In this document: piece after piece, positions 1-9,300 of the stretch
Position numbering within the stretch: the first letter of the stretch is position 1
Layout: the number at the start of each line of letters is the position of its first letter
Source: a virus
Direction: 5' to 3' (one strand)
Length of the DNA: 25,674 bases
Virus record (IMG/VR): IMGVR_UViG_3300001720_000023
Location: 1-25,674 of that record
Made by a program: the position numbers and the translations under genes
Notes under the pieces: model-generated
Seen by the model: the letters and a program-made list of their open reading frames with translations, nothing else
Database searches by the model: none
What the model was told of the DNA's origin: nothing

Positions 1-717
1 CTCCTCGTCTGAAACTTTTTCTGTTACATTTTTACCACCTTGAGCTTTAGGTGCATCATGACCCCAACCTTTTTTCTTAAGAGCTAAGTGCTCTTTATAA
101 GTCATAGCTTTCTTACCCTTCTTAGTCTTAGGGTCATACATCATATGAGGTGTAAACTTTTCAACCTTACCACCTTTCTTCATATGATCTGAATTTTTCA
201 TAAGTGATCCATCAGGCATTTTATGATAACCCTTTTTAACCTTACCACCTTTTTTTGCCATTCCACTAATCATGCTACTCATACCTTCACCACCACCTTC
301 ACCAAAGATAGAAGTAATATCTGCCATACCTTGTTCACTACCTAAGAAGTCCATTAAACCACCACCAGAATTTTGATTAGCATACAGAGCATCCACCTTT
401 GCTTTATACTCATAGTCTTCTTTTTCATCTTTAGTGGTCATAGAATTAACACCAAGCTCATAAGCTCTATCCTTTAACTGATCAAAATTACCAAGAACAT
501 CTTTATTAGTACTTTGTATAAGTTCAGTACCATCAATAACTTTACGATTATTACCAGCTTCTACATCAGTGTATTCTATAACATCACCTACCTCAGCCTT
601 CTTAAGCTTAGCTAGTTCTTTTCCATGCTTCTTCATAAAAGCTTCTTCTGTAGGAAACTTCTTGTAGAATTCTTTTTCAGACTTAACGCCTGCTATTTTT
701 AATATTTGAGCTTTCAT
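1..717 (-). CDS. Basic Gly/Lys-rich virion-associated protein, C-terminus outside window
   Basis: The frame is open for 239 codons from the ATG at 717 to the left edge with no stop, so the C-terminal end is missing. It starts four bases after the stop of the 1568-aa gene and is part of the same operon. The N-terminus has an FPTEEAFMKKHG stretch (residues 21-32) that I recall as a recurring motif in large Bacteroidota-phage proteins. The middle (about 115-155) is rich in Gly and Met. The C-terminal part is very basic, with two KKGGKV repeats (156-161 and 180-185), MPDGSLMKNSDHM (167-179) and a MMYDPKTKKGKKAMTYKEHL segment (192-211). KAQGG (224-228) also occurs in the upstream 1568-aa protein (707-711). 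I recognise no enzyme domain. Role as a minor or internal virion protein is inferred from position and shared motifs. Confidence 0.88.
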   Translation of the reverse strand, partial: MKAQILKIAGVKSEKEFYKKFPTEEAFMKKHGKELAKLKKAEVGDVIEYTDVEAGNNRKVIDGTELIQSTNKDVLGNFDQLKDRAYELGVNSMTTKDEKEDYEYKAKVDALYANQNSGGGLMDFLGSEQGMADITSIFGEGGGEGMSSMISGMAKKGGKVKKGYHKMPDGSLMKNSDHMKKGGKVEKFTPHMMYDPKTKKGKKAMTYKEHLALKKKGWGHDAPKAQGGKNVTEKVSDEE

Positions 718-721
718 ATTG

Positions 722-3700
722 TTAGTATTTATCTAACCAGCCTACTGGTTGTGGGGTGTTATAATTTGTAAAGTTAGTAAATTGAGCCTTCTTCTCCAAG
801 GATCCTCCCTGTTTCATCTGTTTCATATCTAGTATTTTCTTAGTTTTTGGGTCAAAATATATTCTTTCATATATTTCAAATGGTTTTCCTGCTCCAAATA
901 TTTCGGACACTTCTGAATTTTCAGTAGCGTTCTTACCACTTTTTGTATTAAAAAGCTTTAGTAATGCTTTACCAGTTCTATTTATAGACGATCCTTCGCC
1001 TGTGGTATTGAATGGGTTCAAGTCCCATATATCATATATAGATATATAGCTTCCATTTTCATCCTCTCCCATATCAAATGTAAAATCTCCTAAAGCGTTA
1101 TCTGCAGTAGGCCATGGTTTACCATCCCCTTCATATTCTCCTCTTGATAATGATCTTTCATTACCTCTTCCTCTTTTACCGTTAAAAAGCCTAGTATCAA
1201 GGAGACTAAAATAATTATCTAGTAATTCTTGTCTAATTTCTGGATTTTTAAAATAAGTAGGTTTTAAATAAACCATACTTTTATCTTCTGAATCACCAGG
1301 TCTGTGATTACTTACAGAAAAACTATTATTAACTTGTGGCATTCCTAGATATAGTCTAAATGCATCTTCTCGGTTAGGTATAGTATATTTTCTTGGATTA
1401 TCACTTTTTGGGTCGTCATACCACAAAGCGTCTTCAGGACGTCCTAGATTTCCCTTAAATCTTCTGTATCTATCAAGATTTTTTGTTATGTCTCCATAAT
1501 CTTGAGGGATTATATTGTTTAATGCTCTTTCAGATAGATTAGGTACATAACCTTTTGCTAATTCATTGGTTATTCCATACTTTTCCATTTGTTCTTTAGC
1601 TGATGTTATAGGACCTTTTGCAGTAACAACTGCTGGATCTAACATAACCAATTGTTGAGGCTCACCTTCATTAGTTTGGAACACACTACTTGGATAAGTC
1701 AGACTTTTTAATTCACCAAACTCATTAACTGTTTTAAGAGGTATGTTATCACCTTCTTGTGCATATGCCATATTAGAAGGACCAGAGGACTTACTGTTAT
1801 CTGATACAGTATTTAAAAGTTCTAGTATCTCATCATCATCATATACTTCTCTTAATTCTTTAAACTGAGCATTGTCTTTCATTACTTCCATCATCTCAGG
1901 AGTTACCTCTGAATCCATGATACTAGGCATTCCTTCCTCTTTTCCAATTGGACTAGTTTCATAGAAATATCTAATAGAATTAAGTCTTGCTCTAGTTTCT
2001 GTTGGGTCACCTATATAGTTAACTCTATTCTTAATATCCTTCTTAGTCTTTCTCTCCACATCTAGATTCTTTGTCTCTTTAAGAGCTTTCTTTCTATAGT
2101 TTTTAATGAGCTTTTGATCACTAAATGGCATAGTTAATCTGTTAAACTCAGCACCTGGTGAAAAGTCTTGAGCGTGTGAGAGTTCATGAAGTATTACATC
2201 TTCATCTTGATTACCTATTAGTTTAGGTTCTGATGTATCTAGAAGACTAGAGTTTAATTTAATGTCATGCCTGTTACGATTATATCTACCTAAGAAATCA
2301 CTAGCATGATCATCCATACTAATATCAATATTATCTAAATTGTTTATTCTTTTATTAGTTACTCTCTCTATATCTTTTTCATCTCCATCAAAACTATTAC
2401 TTAATAATTCTTGACCTCTTGGAGAATTTGTCCAGTTCTTTAAAAACTCTACTTGAGGTGAAGTGTCAGGCACTCTGTTTATATATGGAAAACTTGGTGT
2501 TGCTTTTTTAAGTTTAAGTCCTTCTTGAGCCATTGGATACTCTGTTACAGAGTTACCACCAAACTTGTAATCTTTACCTGGTTGCATCATCTTCTTGTCA
2601 CCAGTATCAGATATTCCAAGTACAGGGTAGTTAACACCCTTCATTGTTATTTTGTTGGAGTTGATTTTAGTTATTTTTCCTGGGTGTGCCCATTGCCCTC
2701 TGTCATCTTCTATCACACCACCTTCTTGAAACTTATCTAACCACCCACCATTTTTGTTTTGTTTAGTATATCTAAATGCTCTGAATGGATCCTTCTTGTA
2801 TTCTTTTCCATCCCTAGTACCTGTATACATACTTTGTCTTTGAATAGGAGCTTCACTATCACCATCTCCAATATACTCTCCAGGATTTACATAAACACCC
2901 ATGTGATATGGAAAGTTTAAATATGATGGGTCTTCTTTTACATCTTCACCATCTGGACCATAGTAGTATTGTAATATATCTCCTGGTTGAAGATTTTTCT
3001 GATCTAATATTTCTTCAAACCCATACTCTTTAAAGTTCTTTAAAAACGTTCTATTATTATAAACATCTTTAGGCATAGCCTTTACACCAGCTTTACTATA
3101 AAAATCTTTTACTGTTTGAACACATGTATTATCTCTACACAAACCTTCTTTATCAAAAAATGCCCTGGCATAATCTGGTATACTTAAAGGCGGTCTTCCT
3201 CCATCTTCTTCATTAGCTTCCATAGAACTTGCTATATCAGCAACCTTTTGACCTATTCCTTTGACAGATTCTTTCTCCAGATTGTTTCTCAGAATACCAC
3301 CTTGAGCTTTAGGTACATTACCACCATGTTTATATTCTAATAATCCATCAGCTCCTATAGCCATTGGTATAGTGGCATATAATCCCTTCATTAATTTCTG
3401 AAGTCCTTTTTTATCTATCACTCTAAAAAAGTCTGCATGTATTTTACTCTTACCAGAGAGTCCATCTCTAAATATTCTGTCAATTAACTTATCTGGTATA
3501 TCATATTGTTTACCAGTTCCCCAGTATTTTGGGTCAATGTATTGTCTTCTAAGCTCCATCACCCTTGCAACCATCTCTGTCTCATCTTGTAAATATTTTG
3601 TCCAGTCTTTAAAAGTTGCTTTAGGATCCTTAAAAAACTTTTGAACCCACTCAGACGTTCCGTCTTTTATTTTGGGATTGGGTTTAAGTGCACCTCTAAT

Positions 3701-5428
3701 TAAATCATTAGTTTGTTTAGTTAAAGCATATCCTCCTGCATTACTAGCATGACCAAGGGTTTCATGTATACCAGTTAGCATTTCCTTTGTTCTTTCTGCA
3801 TTTTTAACAGCTTCAGTAGCTCCTACAGGCACTTCTCTTAGCTTAACAGCACTATTGTTACCTATACCCACTGTGTTTGGTTGATTTGGAAACATATATT
3901 TCCAAGTGTTCAGGGGTTGATTAGCAGTAGGAGGCCAGTATGTCCCTCCTACTCCAGGACCAAGATCTGCACTACTGAAGGTAGTCTTAAACGTACCAGC
4001 CTGTATTGCTTCCATGTTCTTTCTTGCTATAGTAGGATAATACATATTCCAAAAGCCATTAATGTTCTGTTCTAATTGAGTAATTGACTTTTGTAAAGCT
4101 TTGGCTTTAGGAAGAACATGAGCACCTGGAGTTTTTATGAATTCATCTAATTGTTGTTGTAACACATTTAGTTCTCTTGTCTGAACTCTAAGATAATTTT
4201 CATTCATCGTTCCACCAGGAAAAGGCTTCATTATCTGATCATCAAATCTAGACATAAAAGCTGAATTCTTAGGATTTGTATATATTTGCATAAAACGATC
4301 TGCATCTATCTTAGAATTACCTATAAGTGGGTTTGGTGGAGTCTTACCTCTAGTAAGAAAGGTTGGTATATCAGGATTATCCATCCCTATTTTATAAGCA
4401 TCTCCTAAAGGCTTTGTATAGTACTTAGTAATATTTCTGACCCTCTTTGGAAGGACTGCATCAGTAAACCTTTTATTTAATAAAGGAGTAAGTGATAAAG
4501 CATCTAAACCTACATTTCCTGCAGCAGACCAACTAGGATTATTATATAGTTCTTTTACATCTGGAGCAATGTTATAACCACCATAACCTACACTAGCAGC
4601 ATCAGCATAGTTCCCTATACTAAATGGTCCACCTCCTGGTTTATAGTTCGTAAACCTTTTAAAGGGTTCTCCTATATACTTAAAAGCAGCTTTTCCAACA
4701 GGACTATTAGCAGTAAAGTTGTAAGCTTGTCTAACAGGACCAGCAAGAGCTTTATATGCTTGTGGTGTTCTGGACAATAAACTAGCACCACTTATTGGAC
4801 TAGGTATTAAGGATGCAAACAGAGCAACGTTTTTTGCTGCTGTGTTAGTAGCACCATGAATTCTCCTAATCAACTCTTCACGTTCAGGCTTATAGGAGTT
4901 TAAATAATTAAACTCATTTCCTGCATTGTCCTTACTATAAGATGTTCCAAAATATTCATTGTAACTAGCTACGTCTGTAATACCTAGATCTTTAAGTTGT
5001 TGTTGTTGTTCCAATGAAAGAACACGATCATCATCTCCATATCTTAAATAATCAGGCATATCCTTAAATAACTCCTCTCTTATTTCATCTTTCTTTTTTC
5101 TCTCGTTTGACCTTCCAGTTATAACAACCTCATCTAACTGTATACCATCTTCTGGTACTATTGTATACTTGTCACCATATTGAGCTTTAGTAAGGTTAGG
5201 AGGAGACATTGCAGAAGAACCAGAGTTACGTGAATACATCATACCTGATGCACCTGGAAGACTTCCTCCCATTGCATACTTATCTAACCAACCACCATTG
5301 ATTGCTTTCATAGGTGTTGCCCCTCCAGCTATAGCACCGAAGTATCTCTTCTGTTTATCTGACAAAGATTGACCATGGACAGTTCCATCGCTTAACATCT
5401 TTTTTGCTTTACCTGGTGTTAGTGCCAT
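722..5428 (-). CDS. Giant internal virion protein with two zincin-like domains and an NlpC/P60-like domain
   Basis: This 1568-aa protein carries several enzyme-like modules. Residues 555-560 read HETLGH (HExxxH), followed by ExxAR at 618-622. Residues 1081-1085 read HELSH (HExxH), followed by ExxAR at 1144-1148. Between them lies an NlpC/P60-like cysteine peptidase or amidase module: Cys769 in TCVQTVKDFY, LQPGD at 813-817, His842 in YHMGVYV and IGDGD at 853-857. The C-terminal part (about 1270-1537) contains GDFTFDMG and YISIYDIWDLNPF, a domain I recall from other Bacteroidota phages without a known role. Short motifs separate the modules: GGWLDKY (45-51), KAQGG (707-711), GGWLDKF (894-900), MAQEG (966-970), YAQEG (1222-1226), KQGG (1539-1542) and a terminal GWLDKY. 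The start overlaps the previous stop as TAATG. Likely role: cargo ejected through the tail, with peptidoglycan- and protein-cutting activity. The domain calls are by motif; the ejection role is inferred. Confidence 0.9.
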   Translation of the reverse strand: MALTPGKAKKMLSDGTVHGQSLSDKQKRYFGAIAGGATPMKAINGGWLDKYAMGGSLPGASGMMYSRNSGSSAMSPPNLTKAQYGDKYTIVPEDGIQLDEVVITGRSNERKKKDEIREELFKDMPDYLRYGDDDRVLSLEQQQQLKDLGITDVASYNEYFGTSYSKDNAGNEFNYLNSYKPEREELIRRIHGATNTAAKNVALFASLIPSPISGASLLSRTPQAYKALAGPVRQAYNFTANSPVGKAAFKYIGEPFKRFTNYKPGGGPFSIGNYADAASVGYGGYNIAPDVKELYNNPSWSAAGNVGLDALSLTPLLNKRFTDAVLPKRVRNITKYYTKPLGDAYKIGMDNPDIPTFLTRGKTPPNPLIGNSKIDADRFMQIYTNPKNSAFMSRFDDQIMKPFPGGTMNENYLRVQTRELNVLQQQLDEFIKTPGAHVLPKAKALQKSITQLEQNINGFWNMYYPTIARKNMEAIQAGTFKTTFSSADLGPGVGGTYWPPTANQPLNTWKYMFPNQPNTVGIGNNSAVKLREVPVGATEAVKNAERTKEMLTGIHETLGHASNAGGYALTKQTNDLIRGALKPNPKIKDGTSEWVQKFFKDPKATFKDWTKYLQDETEMVARVMELRRQYIDPKYWGTGKQYDIPDKLIDRIFRDGLSGKSKIHADFFRVIDKKGLQKLMKGLYATIPMAIGADGLLEYKHGGNVPKAQGGILRNNLEKESVKGIGQKVADIASSMEANEEDGGRPPLSIPDYARAFFDKEGLCRDNTCVQTVKDFYSKAGVKAMPKDVYNNRTFLKNFKEYGFEEILDQKNLQPGDILQYYYGPDGEDVKEDPSYLNFPYHMGVYVNPGEYIGDGDSEAPIQRQSMYTGTRDGKEYKKDPFRAFRYTKQNKNGGWLDKFQEGGVIEDDRGQWAHPGKITKINSNKITMKGVNYPVLGISDTGDKKMMQPGKDYKFGGNSVTEYPMAQEGLKLKKATPSFPYINRVPDTSPQVEFLKNWTNSPRGQELLSNSFDGDEKDIERVTNKRINNLDNIDISMDDHASDFLGRYNRNRHDIKLNSSLLDTSEPKLIGNQDEDVILHELSHAQDFSPGAEFNRLTMPFSDQKLIKNYRKKALKETKNLDVERKTKKDIKNRVNYIGDPTETRARLNSIRYFYETSPIGKEEGMPSIMDSEVTPEMMEVMKDNAQFKELREVYDDDEILELLNTVSDNSKSSGPSNMAYAQEGDNIPLKTVNEFGELKSLTYPSSVFQTNEGEPQQLVMLDPAVVTAKGPITSAKEQMEKYGITNELAKGYVPNLSERALNNIIPQDYGDITKNLDRYRRFKGNLGRPEDALWYDDPKSDNPRKYTIPNREDAFRLYLGMPQVNNSFSVSNHRPGDSEDKSMVYLKPTYFKNPEIRQELLDNYFSLLDTRLFNGKRGRGNERSLSRGEYEGDGKPWPTADNALGDFTFDMGEDENGSYISIYDIWDLNPFNTTGEGSSINRTGKALLKLFNTKSGKNATENSEVSEIFGAGKPFEIYERIYFDPKTKKILDMKQMKQGGSLEKKAQFTNFTNYNTPQPVGWLDKY

Positions 5429-6297
5429 TAATGATATGATATTTGTGCTGGTGTTACAATAAACTGACTTACTATATGTGTTATAGAAGAGTTATCTAAT
5501 ATGTGTCTCACCTTTAAATTCTTAGCTCTTAGTTGTGACTTCTTAAATGATAGGTCACCATAATTCATGTTGTCCTGATTAACTACTTTATCTATTGATT
5601 TCGATTCACATGATGTCTTAAACAAAGGTACTTGATCATCTTTCTGTAGTGCCCAGAAAGTATTGTATTGATAAAAACTATCTGTCTTTGCATATGTAAT
5701 AGTCTTACTGTCACTATTTAATATAGGATACTGTAAGTATGAACTTAAGTCATTCATAGGTTTAGGCACAAGTTCTATTATACCTGTAGATTGCTGACCA
5801 TTATAAAGAACAGCTTTATTAAAATACTTATCATCAACTTGCACCTTACTATTAGAATCAAATGATCCTAACGTAGAAGGTAGGTATACATACACTTTAC
5901 TATAATCTTTTACATTCTGTAGTATCTCATCGTAATATTTATATGCAAAAGGATACTCAATTATATAAGGAGCTATATCTCCATAGTAATAATTATATAA
6001 AGTATCATTTCTTAAATGAGTCCATAAACATCCAGTTCTTGTTGGAGTATATTTAGCATTTATATATGTTTGATTAGGTATATTTTTAACACTAAAATTC
6101 TTTGTAAATTCACAATTACCATTAGACTTAATTGTTACCACTTCTACAGATGAATCTACTATATAACTTATACCAGAAATAAAATCACTTAGTGAAACAT
6201 TAGTTCCCACAGTAACTCCGTTATCAGTAATGACATCAAAAGGTCCTACATTAGGACTAGAGCTCGTTATTTTTAAATTTATTATTTTTGTTGCCAT
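5428..6297 (-). CDS. GPFD domain fused to a muzzle C-terminal-like segment (split muzzle fragment)
   Basis: The protein has 289 aa. Residues 1-75 are a divergent copy of the domain shared with four fibre-block genes (NVGPFDVITDNG, then SDFISG and an NGNC end). From about residue 91 the sequence (LWTHLRND, YYYGDIAPYIIEYPF, YFNKAVLYNGQQSTGIIEL, YNTFWALQKDDQVPLF, RAKNLKVRHIL, VSQFIVTPAQ) resembles, from memory, the C-terminal end of crAss-like muzzle proteins, which normally continues in the same chain. The ATG is in the same frame as the 2216-aa muzzle-like gene and separated from it only by TAA plus two codons. So either a separate subunit completes the muzzle, or stop readthrough makes a 2508-residue product. 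The stop overlaps the next start by one base (TAATG). Homology to the muzzle end has not been tested by search. Confidence 0.88.
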   Translation of the reverse strand: MATKIINLKITSSSPNVGPFDVITDNGVTVGTNVSLSDFISGISYIVDSSVEVVTIKSNGNCEFTKNFSVKNIPNQTYINAKYTPTRTGCLWTHLRNDTLYNYYYGDIAPYIIEYPFAYKYYDEILQNVKDYSKVYVYLPSTLGSFDSNSKVQVDDKYFNKAVLYNGQQSTGIIELVPKPMNDLSSYLQYPILNSDSKTITYAKTDSFYQYNTFWALQKDDQVPLFKTSCESKSIDKVVNQDNMNYGDLSFKKSQLRAKNLKVRHILDNSSITHIVSQFIVTPAQISYH

Positions 6298-6303
6298 AGT
6301 TAA

Positions 6304-9300
6304 TTATAAAGGACATGCTCCTAATAAAGTTATACCTGTACCAGTTATAGTATTATCTGAAGAACAGAACTGTAAAGTTTCTCCTGTAGGTACAGATATT
6401 GATTGATCATCTCCTACACAGTTAGGATACCACACTACTTGAGGTCCTACTACTTCATATCCGTAACATGGATATATTGATGTTGTGGTAGTAGTAGTTG
6501 CAGGTGCAGTGGTTGTAGTAGTTGTTGTTCCAAATTGATCTGTGCCTTTAGTAACACAAGATGCTTGCTGAGTTACATTTGTAATATTAAGTTTACTCCA
6601 TATAGGTGTGACATCATCTAAGGTAGGTGGGTTTGCTACATAGTCTAAACATCCTATTCCTACCACTCTAAAAGGAGAGGCTGTTTCTACTTGGAATAAA
6701 TAATTCTCACAAGTAGAACCTTCTGCCACAATAGTGATCTCACAATCACATGACATAATCGCTCTACAACTTACAAATTCTGAATTAATTATCTCAGTAT
6801 TTATTTCTGGATTTGCAACTTCATTATCATAATCCCACTGGAAATAATGAAAGTTTCCTGACGCAGTATTTTTTCCTATTGTTATTAATTTACCTGTTTT
6901 AGTATATAATAAGTTAGTTGAGTATGTATAATTACCTCCCACTAGAATTTTCTGTGAAGGGATTCCAGTTGATGCGTCTATTTCTACTATATATCCTTGA
7001 GATGTATCTATTGCAATTAGTGTATTGTCATCTTTAACTACTATCCCAGCCGTTGTACCAAAGGAATTATCAGCTATTGTTAAATCTGAAGCTACCTCTA
7101 CAGTCCATGGGTTTGTTGTAATCTTCCATTTCTTAAATGTAGTATTAAAACCTGGTGAAACTCCATATAAAGTACTCGGTCCAATTGCTAACTTACCAGA
7201 AGTATAGTTAGGAATTGTAACTGGAATACCATTCATATCTGGTATATTTTCTTTATATATATTAACAGTTCCATTGTCATCATTCATTAACCATGTGCAA
7301 CATTGATCAAATGCTCCTGCATATACAGTTGTAGTAGTTGTAAGAGTATTACAATTACATGGTTGTTCTATTTTTACAAATCCATTTTCTACATAGAATA
7401 CTGTTCCAGTCTCATATTGAACACTATACCAACCATCAGGAACTATAGTACAGTCTTGACTTATTCCTAAATAGACTTGAGAGTTAAGTATACTAGTAGA
7501 ATTATCTAGTACACGATATTGATAATTAAAAGTGATAGGTACAATTTCTGTACTTGTATCATTAAATGAAAATGCAGCTACACTACATGCTTCTTGTGCA
7601 GTAGCTGTTCCTACTACTGGTGAAGTTGTACCTTTTATTTGATATCCTTCTACAAAGGTTGAAGTAGTTAAAGGAGTAGGTCTTACACACAAAGTTGTAG
7701 TAGTAGGAGTAGGTACTGTTATGTATCCTACACCATCTATATCACAACTCAACTCTTCTGTTAATGATATATTAAAATTACAATCCGGTGTATATATTGT
7801 AGTGGTAGTTGTAAATAAAGGAGAAGTAGTAGTTGTTGTACTTGTTGTTATAAGAACAACTGCATCTAGTACTCCTACCATCATTTCCAAATTAGGTTCT
7901 TCTTTATCAATTCTACTTCTATCTGGAGTATCAAGAATAGCAGTAAAGTTTGTACAGCATCCATTAATTCCTGAATAGTAGAAGTTATTTTCTCCTATAT
8001 AAAAGTTTGGTAAATAACTATGAAACGATATCCAGCTTTTTGTACTAAAATCAAATGACATAGTCCAAGACTTATTACAAAAGTATTTCGTATCACTTAA
8101 GAATATTTGTTGATCTATTCCATTATTTAATAAAGATGGCAGATAAAAGTTTTGTGTAACTATATCAAAATAAATCAAAGAGTTTATAGGAATATAATCT
8201 AGTTTTGTAATAATAATTCTATCAAACTTACTATCATATACTCCGTGTAGTCCAAATCCTGTAAAGTTATTATCTATGTTTACTTCTGGGAAGTATTCTA
8301 ATATCTCAAAAGGTAAACTGTTTGTCATAAATCTGTTTACTCCTGATCCAAATCCTGTTATATCTACAGCTTTATTTCCACTAATAAGAAATAACTGTCC
8401 TCTTTTTGCATCTGCAGTAATCTGACCGTATGGTAGTTTAAGTAAAAACTTGTGTTGAGATCCTACATACCCAAGATCTGTTTCTGCAAAATCTATCGGA
8501 GGAGAACTAGAAAACATTTTAGGATTACCTATGTAAGCTGCTTGTGGATTACTAGTGTCAATAGTTAAAAGCTTATTATATAATAAAGCTTTGTTTTCAA
8601 ATCGTGCTAATACTGCCTTATCTTGAATACCATCTAATGATATAAGATCACCATAGTTTTGTGGAAAGTCAAATAAATTAAGAGCCCTATACACTAGCCA
8701 ATTGTTTACTCTATTATCAGGAGTATCTGATTGTGAGTCAGAGTAAATTGCTCTAAATGGGAAAAATGTAAAACATAATTCCTCTCTCCAATCTGGAGGA
8801 AGTTGACTAAATGAATTCTCTTTGTTTTGTTTAGAGTAAGTTACATTATAGTAATAAGTATTATCTTGAGCAATTGGAACATTTACTTCTTGAAACCACT
8901 CGTCTGGAATACCACTACTTACATGAGGCCAAAAGTCTCCTTCTTTAGTATTAAAAGCCTGTCTTAAATCTGTATTATATACACTTTCACAATAGAAGTT
9001 AGGAACACCATAAGCCCATAAATACATGTAACCATTATAAAATGTTCTGTATGTACCTGCAATAGGATTATCTGTATTTGCATCATATAAAGAAGGATCG
9101 CTAGGACAATCAAAATTATTAGCCTTAGTAGAAATAAGGTTAAACATATTTTGAGGAGCATCCTCACCTTTAGTTACTGTGTAATTACTCAGTATAGATC
9201 TAGCAGAATGCCAATATTTAGGATAAGCTACATTACCTAACTCATCAAAGAATATGTCTGAATCATCAGGTGCTTCTACTCTATTATCTATAAAGAATGG

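Noticed and set aside
2525-4075. Plus-strand ORFs at 2525-2740 and 3881-4075
   Set aside because: Both are antisense shadows of the 1568-aa gene, with no start context and no recognisable content.
8964-9167. Minus-strand 67-aa ORF inside the muzzle-like gene
   Set aside because: It lies wholly within a well-supported gene in another frame, with hydrophobic low-complexity content typical of a shifted AT-rich frame. The frame at 23930-24130 is rejected for the same reason.
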